Of a DNA stretch of 64,000 bases, positions 43,756 through 52,474 are shown piece after piece; positions within the stretch are counted from its first letter, which is position 1; the number at the start of each line of letters is the position of its first letter. The DNA is taken from assembly GCA_965116715.1 (NCBI GenBank), contig OZ220724.1:682001-746000 (forward strand), written 5' to 3'. A program made the position numbers and the translations under genes. The notes beneath the pieces were generated by a model, which had not been told where the DNA came from, did not search any database, and worked only from the letters and a program-made list of their open reading frames with translations. Source of the DNA: Poriferisodalis sp965116715. GTDB lineage: Bacteria > Actinomycetota > Acidimicrobiia > Acidimicrobiales > Poriferisodalaceae.

Positions 43756-44985
43756 ATGCACAGCCCTCGCGACCCGCAATTCCCTTGGGTCACAACCTGT
43801 CGCAAGCGCCTCTTTCGGACGTTGCCGTCCAAAGCTGAGTCACAGACAGGCGTCGTGCTCGTCACCGTGCTGTTCGCGATCGCTATTGGCCGATTGGCTG
43901 CAAAGATATCCGAGCATGTCGTCGCAATTGTACGAACCAAGTGCTTCCAGTCAGAATTGGACATACTGGACAAGGTAGCGAAAAATGTGCCGCTCAGATG
44001 CGACGATCTGAGTTGGTATGGTGCACTCGGCGAACGGTTCGCTGCAGTGCTGCACCTCACCGTCGCAGCGGTCCTCATCGTCACCAGTGCAGTGGGTTAC
44101 TACAACAGCCGCCAATTGCCCAAGCTCAATGTCACATTCTTCAATCTTCCCCTGGTGCAGGCATTGCTCGACATCGCTATGGTTGTCACCTACTACATCC
44201 TGGTGGATCTCGTCGAACCGCGAGCCGAAGCATACGACGCCCGGCCCGAAGCGATTCTCGTCTCCATCGCGTTCTGGCTGTATGTCTTTTGGGACCTGGC
44301 GAACTATCGAGTGAGCAAAGACGAGTACTCGCAAGTAGCGCTCCGCAAGGTGCCGCAGCGCTGCGTCGAATACGGCTACCGGCGTGGAGTGACCCTCACA
44401 TTCTGCGGGATCATCTCAGCCGCCACATTCGTCTACTACATCCTGGTCAACGTCAACGCTCTTTCTGGCAAGACGCCGACGGTGCTGATGGATCTCTTCT
44501 TGCTGTTTTCGCTGATCCTTTACCGAATATTCAAGCCGCTACGTGACCGTTCTACACACTTCCGCGGCGAGACAAAATGCGAGAAGCCGGTCGAGAATGA
44601 TCCGCCGCTGCCGTACACCAATATCACACCCGAGGATCTCAGAAGATTGCTGCCCGAAATCGATGATACCACCAGACACTTGATCAAATACATCGGCAAT
44701 CCAGAAATCGGAAAGCTCAGGATACGAGCCAACACACCCCTATACAAAGCGTTCTCAGGCAGACTCTCGGCACTCGCAACCGCTCAGGCCGCCGCTCAGC
44801 GATGTCACGAAGACACCTTCTTCGAAATCGAGGTGAACCGCAAATGCCAGAAATCGTTCGAGTATGAGCTGACAGTGAAATTGACCCCGTTCGGCCGATT
44901 CGTCTACAGCATCTACGAAAACGACCGCCGCAGTTGCCACAGCCAAGTTGCTCATGGTCGCGAATCGATTTCAGCAGGCGTTTGA
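43756..44985 (+). CDS. Unknown multi-pass membrane protein
   Basis: 409 residues, family not recognised. Hydrophobic segments are at about residues 32-55 (GVVLVTVLFAIAIGRLAA), 92-115 (VLHLTVAAVLIVTSAVGYY), 131-150 (QALLDIAMVVTYYILVDLV), 165-182 (AILVSIAFWLYVFWDLA), 211-235 (GVTLTFCGIISAATFVYYILV) and 245-262 (VLMDLFLLFSLILYRIF), then a 145-residue polar C-terminal domain. Lower GC than its surroundings and AT-ending codons point to transfer, together with the HAD gene 46 bases upstream. No signalling or toxin motif was found. Confidence 0.72.
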   Translation: MHSPRDPQFPWVTTCRKRLFRTLPSKAESQTGVVLVTVLFAIAIGRLAAKISEHVVAIVRTKCFQSELDILDKVAKNVPLRCDDLSWYGALGERFAAVLHLTVAAVLIVTSAVGYYNSRQLPKLNVTFFNLPLVQALLDIAMVVTYYILVDLVEPRAEAYDARPEAILVSIAFWLYVFWDLANYRVSKDEYSQVALRKVPQRCVEYGYRRGVTLTFCGIISAATFVYYILVNVNALSGKTPTVLMDLFLLFSLILYRIFKPLRDRSTHFRGETKCEKPVENDPPLPYTNITPEDLRRLLPEIDDTTRHLIKYIGNPEIGKLRIRANTPLYKAFSGRLSALATAQAAAQRCHEDTFFEIEVNRKCQKSFEYELTVKLTPFGRFVYSIYENDRRSCHSQVAHGRESISAGV

Positions 44986-45142
44986 CGCACCGAAGATCGA
45001 GTCCGAGACCGACGATGCCAGCGGTCGCATCTCATCGCTCAGCTATGCCGCCGGCGACGTCGATTCAGCCGGCTCCACAGCACGGACGGTCAGTCGTCGA
45101 CGCGGACAACGGCCGGGGCTTCCCCCTACGTCGCCAGGACCC
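44986..45142. other. Stretch without a recognisable gene, start of a degenerate region
   Basis: No supported gene. It begins the remnant-rich region that runs to about 45960 and divides the low-GC cassette from the phosphoesterase gene. Confidence 0.5.
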
Positions 45143-45412
45143 TCACCAGCCTGCCCCACGCGCAAACGCGAAACGCCCGTGAGCCGCTTCGGGGCACGCT
45201 GCGGCAAGGTCAATCACGCTGCGCAGCTCCAGAATCCTGCTCTCGGCTTCACGCTGCGGCTCGGTGCCCCCGGTGCGCCGCCTGATCACGCTTCGCGGGC
45301 TGGAGCCGCTGACAAGCGCGAGATCAAAGGTGTCCACGACATCGCCGTCGCAGAGCTGATCGATGAGCGGAGCGATTGCAGACATCGCGAAGACAGGCCC
45401 TCCTGGCAGCAA
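45143..45412 (-). CDS. Possible HTH protein fragment (antitoxin Xre/MbcA/ParS-like N-terminus)
   Basis: 89 residues; ATG 45385 would give 80. ALVSGSSPRSVIRRRTGGTEPQREAESRILELRSVIDLAA resembles the helix-turn-helix and linker at the start of Xre/MbcA-type antitoxins (S-x-R-S-V-x-R-W-R-x-G), but the C-terminal toxin-binding domain is missing and the protein ends in a basic tail. Probably a relic. No RES or other toxin gene is next to it. Confidence 0.3.
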   Translation of the reverse strand: MLPGGPVFAMSAIAPLIDQLCDGDVVDTFDLALVSGSSPRSVIRRRTGGTEPQREAESRILELRSVIDLAAACPEAAHGRFAFARGAGW

Positions 45413-45471
45413 GATGGCGTTCTGATGTCACGGCGCATCGCCATCCGATGTCGTGAATTTGTCACGTCGTG

Positions 45472-45822
45472 GAAGCGCTGTGCGCCTCCGCCGCCCACCT
45501 GCGGGAGGCCGCGGCGGGGCAACTCAGAGAACCGGTGGAGCGCCTCGGTCAACCGCTGGTGCTCGGCTTCGATGTCGTCGACGGCGAACTGGGCCAGCGG
45601 GATGCCGTCAGCCATCAGGGCGTCGCGGTAGGGCTTGACCGCCGGGTGATGCGACGGCTCGAGCAACAGCTCGGGCCCGTCGGGGTCCTCGGGCGAGACG
45701 AGCGTGAGCCAGCGGTCTTGGCCGAGCGGAATGTCGTGGCGCTTGCGGAAGCCGAGCACGTCGGTGTAGAACGCCAGGGCTTCGGCCTGGTCGTGAACGA
45801 ACACGCCGGTGAGTTCGATCCT
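45472..45822 (-). pseudogene. VOC (glyoxalase/bleomycin-resistance) family protein, C-terminus lost
   Basis: From ATG 45822 the frame reads MRIELTGVFVHDQAEALAFYTDVLGF, LTLVSPEDPDGPELLLEPS and FAVDDIEAEHQRLTEA, clear VOC strands. After about residue 105 the sequence no longer follows the family (no closing strand with the metal-binding Glu), and the frame drifts on into unrelated sequence to 45286. The gene seems cut by a rearrangement near 45475-45520. Confidence 0.65.
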
Positions 45823-45951
45823 CATGGTTCGGTCCTTTCTTGGCCATCGCTGGCAGATCTCCGACAGCGGTGCCCGGTTGAAGAAGTGGTACTTGTAGCG
45901 GCCTTCACGTCTGGTTCGCACGAGGCCGACGTCCTCCAGCACACCGAGGTG
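45823..45951 (-). pseudogene. ArsR family regulator remnant (C-terminal half of winged helix)
   Basis: HLGVLEDVGLVRTRREGRYKYHFFNRAPLSEICQRW is the recognition-helix end, wing and final helix of an ArsR/SmtB regulator. A TAG at 45954-45952 stands just before, and sequence upstream is not ArsR-like, so the first half is gone. ArsR and VOC genes often occur as a pair, which fits the neighbour. Confidence 0.65.
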
Positions 45952-46000
45952 CTACGGCGGTGCGTCTGTGGCACCCTGCTGAGTCGGGGTCGAGCGGCCG

Positions 46001-47107
46001 ATGATCTTGAACTACTACTGCATTGCGGCCGCTGTGCTGGTGGGCGGCGTGTCGGGGCTCGGCGCGGTGCGATGGCTGCGTGCTGGCCTGGAGGGCGGAC
46101 GGGCTGTCGGGCGTGCGGCGGGCGTGGGGTTCGTGGGCACGGTGGTCCTCGGTGCCGGGGCGCTGTTCATCACTGGCGTGGACGGGTTCACGCTGATCCA
46201 TGTCGCCTATGTGGTGGGGACCGTCGGGGTGCCGCTGGCCGGGGGCATCGTGCTGGTGTGGGGTCGGCCGAGGCCGTGGGGGGTCACGGCCGTGTGCGTG
46301 GTTGCGCTGGCCGCCGTTCCGGTCGGTGTGTATGCGACCCATGTGGAGCCGTTCTGGTTGCGGGTGGAGGCGGTGTCGCTGGTGGTGGACGGGGCCGATG
46401 AGCCGATCCGGATCGGCGTGCTGGCTGACCTGCAGACCACCGAGGTGGGCGACTACGAGCGTGATGCGGTAGAGCGACTGCTGGGTCTCGAGCCCGACAT
46501 CGTGCTGCTGCCCGGTGACCTGTACCAGTTCGATGCTGAGCTGTTCGACGAGCGGGCGCCGCAGTTCACTGGGCTGATTGAGCGGATCGTCGGCCAGGTG
46601 CCGCTGGTGTACCTGGTGAGCGGCAACACCGACACCGTTGCGGGGCTGCGCCGAATTGTCGGAAGCACCGGTGCGAGGGTGCTCGACGACGAGATCGATG
46701 CGTTCGAGCTCAAGGGTGTGTCGGTGAGCGTGGGCGGCACGACGCTGTTCGGCGACGATGCCGCGGCTCGGCGGATGGCGCAGCGGCTGGCTGCTGAGGA
46801 GGCGGACGTGCGGATCCTGGTCGGGCACAAGCCGGATGCCATCGAGCTGGTCCGGGAGACGCCGGTCGATCTGGTGGTTGCCGGCCACACCCACGGCGGG
46901 CAGGTGTCGTTGCCGTTCTTCGGTCCGCCGCTGACGTTGACGGGCGTGCCCCGACATGTGGCGGCGGGCGGGCTGCACGAGCTGGACGGATCGCCGATCT
47001 ACGTGTCGACCGGCGTGGGACGCGAGCGCGGCAACGCCCCGCAGCTCCGACTAGGCGTGCGCCCGTCGATCGGGGTCATCGACCTGATCAGCGGCGATCT
47101 GCGCTGA
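46001..47107 (+). CDS. Membrane-anchored metallophosphoesterase
   Basis: 368 residues. Four hydrophobic segments fill residues 1-125, then a calcineurin-like phosphoesterase domain: IGVLADLQTTEVG (first metal motif, D-x-Q where D-x-H is usual), DIVLLPGDLYQF (GD motif), YLVSGNTDT (GN-T where GNHE is usual), LVGHKPDA and VVAGHTHGGQV. It should act on phosphodiesters near the membrane; the YkuE/YaeI lipid-A-like phosphodiesterase group is the closest pattern. Its upstream side is a junction with the remnant region. Confidence 0.88.
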   Translation: MILNYYCIAAAVLVGGVSGLGAVRWLRAGLEGGRAVGRAAGVGFVGTVVLGAGALFITGVDGFTLIHVAYVVGTVGVPLAGGIVLVWGRPRPWGVTAVCVVALAAVPVGVYATHVEPFWLRVEAVSLVVDGADEPIRIGVLADLQTTEVGDYERDAVERLLGLEPDIVLLPGDLYQFDAELFDERAPQFTGLIERIVGQVPLVYLVSGNTDTVAGLRRIVGSTGARVLDDEIDAFELKGVSVSVGGTTLFGDDAAARRMAQRLAAEEADVRILVGHKPDAIELVRETPVDLVVAGHTHGGQVSLPFFGPPLTLTGVPRHVAAGGLHELDGSPIYVSTGVGRERGNAPQLRLGVRPSIGVIDLISGDLR

Positions 47108-47337
47108 TCGCCGCCGATCGCCTGGGGTGGCGTTGGATGACGCTCCCCCTCCGTACGGTTGTTTCCATGTTGGGGAACGGTTCTGGCACGGCCCGGCAGG
47201 CTGGCGAGGCGGCTTCCGCCGGCTCAGCCCACGCCCGACTGCTGCCTGCGATCGCGAAGCAGTCTGAAGAGATTCTGGAGTGCATGTTGCAGAGAAGGGG
47301 CGTTTCGCCGGCTCGGGTCTCGAATGTGGCCACGAGT
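47108..47337. other. Intergenic region without a supported gene
   Basis: 230 bases. A 67-codon frame from 47137 shows no family likeness and weak signals; nothing else is seen apart from the promoter at its end. Confidence 0.4.
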
Positions 47338-47343
47338 TAGACT
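47338..47343 (+). promoter_or_regulatory. Leaderless -10 box of the second MazEF-like operon
   Basis: TAGACT ends 6 bases before ATG 47350. Confidence 0.5.
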
Positions 47344-47349
47344 GTGCGT

Positions 47350-47607
47350 ATGGCTCAGTTGATGACTCGTGTGGATGACAGACTGTTAGCCAGGCTGGAT
47401 GACATCGTGTCGAGCGGCGAGTTCAAGACCCGCTCGGACGCGGTGCGCAGCGCGATCGAGAACATGCTCGAAGAGCATCGACGACGCCTCGAAGGCGAGG
47501 CCATCGTGGAGGGCTACCGCCGGCATCCTGAATCCACCGAAGAGATGCTCTGGGCCGAACAGAACGCACGCGACATGGTTGCCGAGGAACCCTGGGAACG
47601 CTGGTGA
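47350..47607 (+). CDS. Ribbon-helix-helix antitoxin (MazE-like)
   Basis: 85 residues from ATG 47350. MAQLMTRVDDRLLARLDDIVSSGEFKTRSDAVRSAIENML is an RHH domain; the acidic, aromatic tail (EEMLWAEQNARDMVAEEPWERW) should bind the toxin. A GTG at 47344 is a weaker start. The toxin gene overlaps by 4 bases. The -10 box 6 bases upstream suggests a leaderless message. Confidence 0.88.
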   Translation: MAQLMTRVDDRLLARLDDIVSSGEFKTRSDAVRSAIENMLEEHRRRLEGEAIVEGYRRHPESTEEMLWAEQNARDMVAEEPWERW

Positions 47608-47912
47608 GCCCCGAGCAATGCGAGATCTGGTGGGCAGAGGCCGAGGACAGGGCCCGCCCCGTGCTCGTGGTCACACGCGACCACGCACTGCCGGTGCTGC
47701 GCAGGATCATGGTCGCGCCGATAACACGGACAGTTCGGGGCATACCGACCGAGGTGCCGCTCGACGCGTCCGACGGCATGAGAGAACCGTGCGCAGCCAG
47801 CTTCGACAATCTCAGGGTGATCCCGAAGTCGTCGCTCACGGACCGCATCGCCACCGCACGACACCGACGCCACGAGATCTGTGCTGCACTGAACGCTGTT
47901 GCCGACTGCTGA
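47604..47912 (+). CDS. MazF/PemK-type endoribonuclease toxin
   Basis: 102 residues: CEIWWAEAEDRARPVLVVTRDHALPVLRRIMVAPITRTVRGIPTEVPL and CAASFDNLRVIPKSSL follow the MazF pattern. GTG start overlaps the antitoxin stop. It is only weakly like the toxin at 35337, so the two pairs are separate lineages, not a local duplication. Confidence 0.88.
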   Translation: MSPEQCEIWWAEAEDRARPVLVVTRDHALPVLRRIMVAPITRTVRGIPTEVPLDASDGMREPCAASFDNLRVIPKSSLTDRIATARHRRHEICAALNAVADC

Positions 47913-47943
47913 CCCAAGCTCACCAGTCGAGCGCCGAACCTAG

Positions 47944-48060
47944 CCCGCCGCGCACGGCCGCATCGAATGCACCAACAACCTGCTCTAGGTCCTGCGCCGC
48001 AGAGCCCACGGCTTCACCAACCACACGAACTTCGAAGCCCGCGGCATCCTCACCACCTAA
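47944..48060 (+). pseudogene. ISL3-like transposase C-terminal remnant
   Basis: The frame reads GRIECTNNLL, a TAG, then VLRRRAHGFTNHTNFEARGILTT and TAA. GRIE-TNN followed by R-x-AHGF-N is the end of ISL3-type (IS204/IS1001/IS1096/IS1165) transposases. Only about 40 codons remain, with an internal stop. The bases from 48061 to 48196 hold nothing recognisable. Confidence 0.6.
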
Positions 48061-48196
48061 CCTCATGCCGCCGAGGCCAGCAGCCCCATCCCACAAGAAC
48101 GCGAAGGCTCAATCCGTTGTCCCACCGCATGTTTGGGCGTTCCTCGTTCGGCTTCTCGAATGGCTCAAGCCGCAGCCTCCGTCTGAGATGTGAGGT

Positions 48197-48454
48197 CTAC
48201 AGCGGATCGACCGTGCCGGGCGGCTCGTCGTTTGAGGCCCGCTCCCATGCCTCCATCAGCTCGCCCTCGCGTTCGGTGGCCCAACGAATGACGAGGCGTG
48301 TCTGGCGCGGTGGCAGTTCGCCGTTCATGACGCGCCGATGCTGAATGGACATCTGCATTTCGTGTTCGGCGTACTCGGCGTGGAAGTGCGGCGGGGCGTG
48401 ATCGCCGACGTACATCTTGATGACGATGCCGCCGAAGCGGCACAGCTCAGGCAT
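48197..48454 (-). CDS. DUF4160 domain protein
   Basis: 85 residues from ATG 48454. MPELCRFGGIVIKMYVGDHAPPHFHAEY is the DUF4160 signature. These small proteins regularly sit beside DUF2442 genes, as here, and the pairs are suspected toxin-antitoxin-like units. The start lies 8 bases inside the DUF2442 gene. Confidence 0.85.
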   Translation of the reverse strand: MPELCRFGGIVIKMYVGDHAPPHFHAEYAEHEMQMSIQHRRVMNGELPPRQTRLVIRWATEREGELMEAWERASNDEPPGTVDPL

Positions 48455-48740
48455 CTGCCAGGGCCCGAAGGCCCGGCATGATTTCCTCTGGGGAGCGGCC
48501 GGTGATTTCGAGATAGACGGCGTCCGCGCACAATTCTGCGTCCTCTGACCAGCGGACAGTGCGGTGCGGCGAGATGACGGCAGACTCGAACACGCCGGGT
48601 TCGTGCCAGATCTTGAACACCCCCCGGCCTGCCCGAGCGGACAGGTCAATCTCGCCTTCTGAGCCGTCGTTGAACCGAACCCAGAGCCGAAAGTCGCTCC
48701 TCGGCCTGATCTCGACTGGACGCAACTGTTCAACTGGCAT
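48447..48740 (-). CDS. DUF2442 domain protein
   Basis: 97 residues from ATG 48740: RPRSDFRLWVRFNDGSEGEIDLSARAGRGVFKIWHEPGVFESAVISPHRTVRWSEDAELCADAVYL is the DUF2442 core. It precedes and overlaps the DUF4160 gene. The open frame upstream to 48893 is not family-like. Confidence 0.85.
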   Translation of the reverse strand: MPVEQLRPVEIRPRSDFRLWVRFNDGSEGEIDLSARAGRGVFKIWHEPGVFESAVISPHRTVRWSEDAELCADAVYLEITGRSPEEIMPGLRALADA

Positions 48741-48931
48741 CTCGACGCTCCGCGAGCATCCCCGTCGCCGTACTCGAGGCGGACGAGTCGCTCCGATCCA
48801 AGCGTAATGCCGCACGCTGTCTTGCCCGAAGTGAATTGCGGCAGCACGAGCGCGAGACCGAAGCACCGTCAGATGGTTCCGGTGCGGCGCCACTGTTTGC
48901 GCCTGCTGGTCGCAGTCAGTAGACGTACCTC

Positions 48932-50128
48932 ATGCGAAGGTTCGTCATCGGTCTGCTCGCTGCCGTTCGAGGCATCTCCGGGTGGGTGTGGAAGCTGCGG
49001 GGCAAGTCACCCGACGACCTGGCGGACCAGCGGATCACCAGCGGTCAGTCGTGGGACGAGTTCTGCGATTCGCTCAAGGCTGCTGGGGCTGCGCTGCACT
49101 TCCCAGGCACGCCCCGGGATGCGTTCAACCAGGCCGAGGGCTACCGGTACCTCAGCCGCATCGCCCGTGCGGGCCTGATGGCCTTCGTCGAGCACGCCGA
49201 CCCGAAGGCACCGGTGCTGCACCGTGTGGTCGGCGAGACCACCAAGATGGGCGCGGACAATCCGGACAACTTCTACCTGACAGCCGTGCTGGACGGGACC
49301 TACGACTACAAGATCACCGGCCGCCGCAACGACATCGCCTACCTGAGTCTCGGAACCCAAGCGGGCCACTACGGGCAAGGCGGCGGCCTGCCCCCGACCG
49401 GCTTCATCGAGTCCGACGACATCGACATGGATGCAGACGGAAACTTCGAATTGGTGCTCAGCAGCACCACCCACGAGGGCAACTGGCTGCCGATGACGGC
49501 CGAGACGGGCGTCTTGGTGGTCCGCCAGACCTTCGGCGACCGCAATGCCGAGACTCCCGCCGATCTCGCCATCGAGCGCATCAACTGCGCTCCCGCCGAA
49601 GCTCGTCCGTCCCACCTGACAGCACAGACGCTCGACAACGGGCTCCGCAACGCGGGTGCGCTGGTGATGGGGGCGCCCTTGCTGTTCGCGAAGTGGGCGC
49701 GGGACTTCCAGAAGCACACCAACGAGCTGCCCAGATTCGACCCCGATGTTTCGCTCGCGGCCGGCGGCGACCCCAACATCGCCTACTACCACAGCCACTG
49801 GGCGCTCGAACCCGACGAGGCTCTGGTGATCGAGGCCACGCCGCCCGACTGCGAGCTCTGGAACTTCCAGCTCAACAACTACTGGATGGAATCGCTCGAC
49901 TACCGGCACTTCACGATCCACACCAACAACCACCTCGCCCACTACGAGGCCGACGGCTCGGTGCGGATCGTGGTAGCCCACACCGATCCCGGCCTGGCGA
50001 ACTGGATCGACACCGCAGGACACTGCTGCGGCACGATGTGCTTCCGCTGGGTGCGAGCCACCGAGCACCCCCAGCCGAGCTGCCGGGTGGTCACCCACGC
50101 CAGCCTCGCGGAACTGCAACGTGGCTGA
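48932..50128 (+). CDS. DUF1214 domain-containing protein
   Basis: 398 residues. The C-terminal third has the DUF1214 pattern: GGDPNIAYYHSHWALEPDEALVIEATPP, FQLNNYWMESLDYRHFTIHTNNHLAHYEADGSVRIVVAHTDPGLANWIDTAGH. The function of the domain is unknown; it is common in actinobacteria near lipid and steroid genes. An N-terminal hydrophobic stretch (FVIGLLAAVRGISGWVW) might anchor it to the membrane. First gene of the five-gene sulfation operon; the sulfotransferase-SDR gene starts 24 bases later. A 587-residue open frame on the other strand is only a mirror of its codon use. Confidence 0.85.
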   Translation: MRRFVIGLLAAVRGISGWVWKLRGKSPDDLADQRITSGQSWDEFCDSLKAAGAALHFPGTPRDAFNQAEGYRYLSRIARAGLMAFVEHADPKAPVLHRVVGETTKMGADNPDNFYLTAVLDGTYDYKITGRRNDIAYLSLGTQAGHYGQGGGLPPTGFIESDDIDMDADGNFELVLSSTTHEGNWLPMTAETGVLVVRQTFGDRNAETPADLAIERINCAPAEARPSHLTAQTLDNGLRNAGALVMGAPLLFAKWARDFQKHTNELPRFDPDVSLAAGGDPNIAYYHSHWALEPDEALVIEATPPDCELWNFQLNNYWMESLDYRHFTIHTNNHLAHYEADGSVRIVVAHTDPGLANWIDTAGHCCGTMCFRWVRATEHPQPSCRVVTHASLAELQRG

Positions 50129-50152
50129 TCTCGCTGGCACTGGAGCGGTGCG

Positions 50153-52474
50153 GTGACCTCCACCGACTACGAGCACCCCTTCCGCCCGGCCCCGATCAGG
50201 CTGCTCAACCGGCTCGGCAGGGCCGGCGCGCACCTCGGTCGGTCGGACCGGCTGGACGCCGAGGCGCTGCGTGACGCTGCACGGCGCAAGACCGGCCTCA
50301 GCGATTTCGGCGACGACAGCCACGCAGAGGCCTTGGAGGTGCTGGTCACCTCGATCAACGCCGAAGCCCGCCTGAGCCCAACAGGCCGCTTGATCCAGCG
50401 GTCCCGCCTCACCGGTGCACTGGTGCAGCGGCTGCGGATCGAGGAACTGCTGCGACGGCATCCTGAGATTGCGGACATCGATCTCGGCAGCATCATCGTG
50501 ATCAGCGGCCTGCAGCGCACCGGCACCACCCTGCTGCATCGCCTGCTGATGTCTCACCCGGACGTTCGGGGCATGTCCGGCGCCGAGGCCCTGGTGCCGG
50601 TGCCCCCCAGCCTCGACAGCGACCGCGCCGAGCGGGCGCGCAAGCGGCAGGCGGTGCTCGCGCAGAAGTCGATCTCGTACCTGGCGCCGGAGTTCATGGC
50701 CGTCCACCCCATCAGCCATGACGAGCCAGAGGAAGACGTCCTGCTGCTGGACCTGTGCTTCATGAGCCAATCAGCCGAGGCCACGATGCACGTGCCGACC
50801 TACGCCCGCTGGCTGGAAGCTCAGGACCACACCCCGGCGTACGAGTACCTCCGCCGCGTGCTGCAGGTGCTGTCGTGGCAGCGGCCCGGCGGCCGGTGGG
50901 TGCTCAAGACCCCGCACCACCTCGAACACCTCGACGTGCTCTTGGCGGTGTTTGAAGGCGCGACCGTCATCCAGACCCATCGCGATCCGCGCATCGCGCT
51001 CGCCTCGTTCTGCAGCATGGTCGCCCACGGGCGCGGCATGTTCAGCGATCAGGTCGACCCGGCCGAGATCGGCCGGCACTGGTGTGCCAAGACGCACCGG
51101 ATGGTGGAGCGGGCGATGGCAGTTCGGGCAGCGTCATCGGCCGATCAGTTCGTCGACGTGTCGTACTACGACCTCATGGCCGATCCCATCGCCGAGGTCC
51201 GGCGCATCTGCGAGCGTGCAGGCTTGCCCTTCGACGAACACGCATCTCAGGCAGCCACGAAGTACCTGGAGGCGAACCCCAAGAACCGCTTCGGCAAGCA
51301 CGACTACCGCCTCGGGGACTTCGGCTTGACTGACGACATCGTCGACGAGACGTTCGCGGCCTACCGGGAGACATACGCCATCCCCGTGGAGAGCGATCGG
51401 GACGGAACCGCCGGCGAGAAGTCGCCCGACGAGGGGCGGGAGGAACGCGGACTCGGTGACCGCGGCATCGTCGGGGCCATATTGACGGCGGTCCGCGACC
51501 TCCGCGACCCGAAGAGCCCCGACATCGAACCGGTGCCCGACGACGTACGGATCGACGGCAAGACGTGCCTGGTGACCGGCGCCAGCAGCGGGCTGGGCAG
51601 GGCAGCCGCCATCGAGCTCGCCAGGCGCGGCGGCACGATGATCCTGGCGTGCCGTCCGGGCCACGACACGATCTGCGACGAGATCTCCCACGAGTCCGGC
51701 TCGCAGAGCGTCGAGCTGGTGGAAGTAGATCTCGCCGATCTCCGGTCGGTTCACCGTTGCTGTGACGAACTGCGCGACCGGGGAACTCGCATCGACATCG
51801 CGCTGATGAATGCGGGCCTCATGACCCCGGCGGCGCGACAGACCCCGCAGGGCTTCGACACCATGCTCGCCGTCCATTTCCTGGCCAACCGGGTGATGAT
51901 CGACCGCTGGCTGGCCGACGGCGTGATCGACCCGTCGCAGGCCGACGGCGAGATTCCGAGGATCGTGTTCGTCTCGTCGGAAGCCCATCGATCCAGCGCC
52001 GACCTCGACATCGAGCGTCTCGACACCTTCACGCCGTACGGCATGAAAGACGCCATGCGGCACTACAGCAGCAGCAAGCTGGCGCTCTGCACCTATGCCA
52101 CCGAGCTGTCACGCCGGCTGAATCGCCATAGCGGAACCCGCGGCGGCGTCGACGCGCCCGAAGACGATGAGGTCGAGGTGGCGGTACATGCAATGTGCCC
52201 GGGCGGCGTTGCCACGAACATCACCCGTCACGCACCTGTGCCGCTCCGATCGGTGGTCGACCCGTTGCTGCGATTGCTGTTCCGGTCGCCCGACGAAGCC
52301 GTCGAGCCCGTCATCTGGCTGTGCTGTGCGCCCGAGGCCGGCAACTCGACCGGCCTCTACCTGCATCTGATGCACCGCAAGCAGGTGTCCGAGAGTGCAG
52401 CAGACCCCGCCAACGGGGCCAAGCTGTGGGAGGCCAGCCAGGTCCTCGTGGACCGATCGAGGGGTTCGCAATGA
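50153..52474 (+). CDS. Sulfotransferase-SDR fusion protein
   Basis: 773 residues in two parts. The first ~400 are a sulfotransferase: ISGLQRTGTTLLHRLL (PAPS 5' loop, residues 117-132), MSGAEALVPV, VLKTPHHLEHLDVLL and VIQTHRDPRIALASFCSM (3'-phosphate motif). A charged linker of ~60 residues follows. The last ~300 are an SDR: TGASSGLG at 475-482, MNAGLM, IVFVSSEAHR, Y638-S-S-S-K642. So one chain could sulfate a hydroxyl and also oxidise or reduce one. GTG 50153 has GGAG 7 bases upstream. Its stop overlaps the start of cysD (ATGA), tying it to PAPS supply. I do not know of a characterised protein with this layout. Confidence 0.9.
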   Translation: MTSTDYEHPFRPAPIRLLNRLGRAGAHLGRSDRLDAEALRDAARRKTGLSDFGDDSHAEALEVLVTSINAEARLSPTGRLIQRSRLTGALVQRLRIEELLRRHPEIADIDLGSIIVISGLQRTGTTLLHRLLMSHPDVRGMSGAEALVPVPPSLDSDRAERARKRQAVLAQKSISYLAPEFMAVHPISHDEPEEDVLLLDLCFMSQSAEATMHVPTYARWLEAQDHTPAYEYLRRVLQVLSWQRPGGRWVLKTPHHLEHLDVLLAVFEGATVIQTHRDPRIALASFCSMVAHGRGMFSDQVDPAEIGRHWCAKTHRMVERAMAVRAASSADQFVDVSYYDLMADPIAEVRRICERAGLPFDEHASQAATKYLEANPKNRFGKHDYRLGDFGLTDDIVDETFAAYRETYAIPVESDRDGTAGEKSPDEGREERGLGDRGIVGAILTAVRDLRDPKSPDIEPVPDDVRIDGKTCLVTGASSGLGRAAAIELARRGGTMILACRPGHDTICDEISHESGSQSVELVEVDLADLRSVHRCCDELRDRGTRIDIALMNAGLMTPAARQTPQGFDTMLAVHFLANRVMIDRWLADGVIDPSQADGEIPRIVFVSSEAHRSSADLDIERLDTFTPYGMKDAMRHYSSSKLALCTYATELSRRLNRHSGTRGGVDAPEDDEVEVAVHAMCPGGVATNITRHAPVPLRSVVDPLLRLLFRSPDEAVEPVIWLCCAPEAGNSTGLYLHLMHRKQVSESAADPANGAKLWEASQVLVDRSRGSQ

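Noticed and set aside
47137..47340. 67-codon open frame before the second MazEF-like operon
   Set aside because: No motif, and it overlaps the -10 box of the antitoxin gene; too weak to call.
49007..50770. 587-codon open frame on the minus strand
   Set aside because: It lies opposite the DUF1214 and sulfotransferase genes, which have clear family motifs; high GC leaves long open frames on the other strand.
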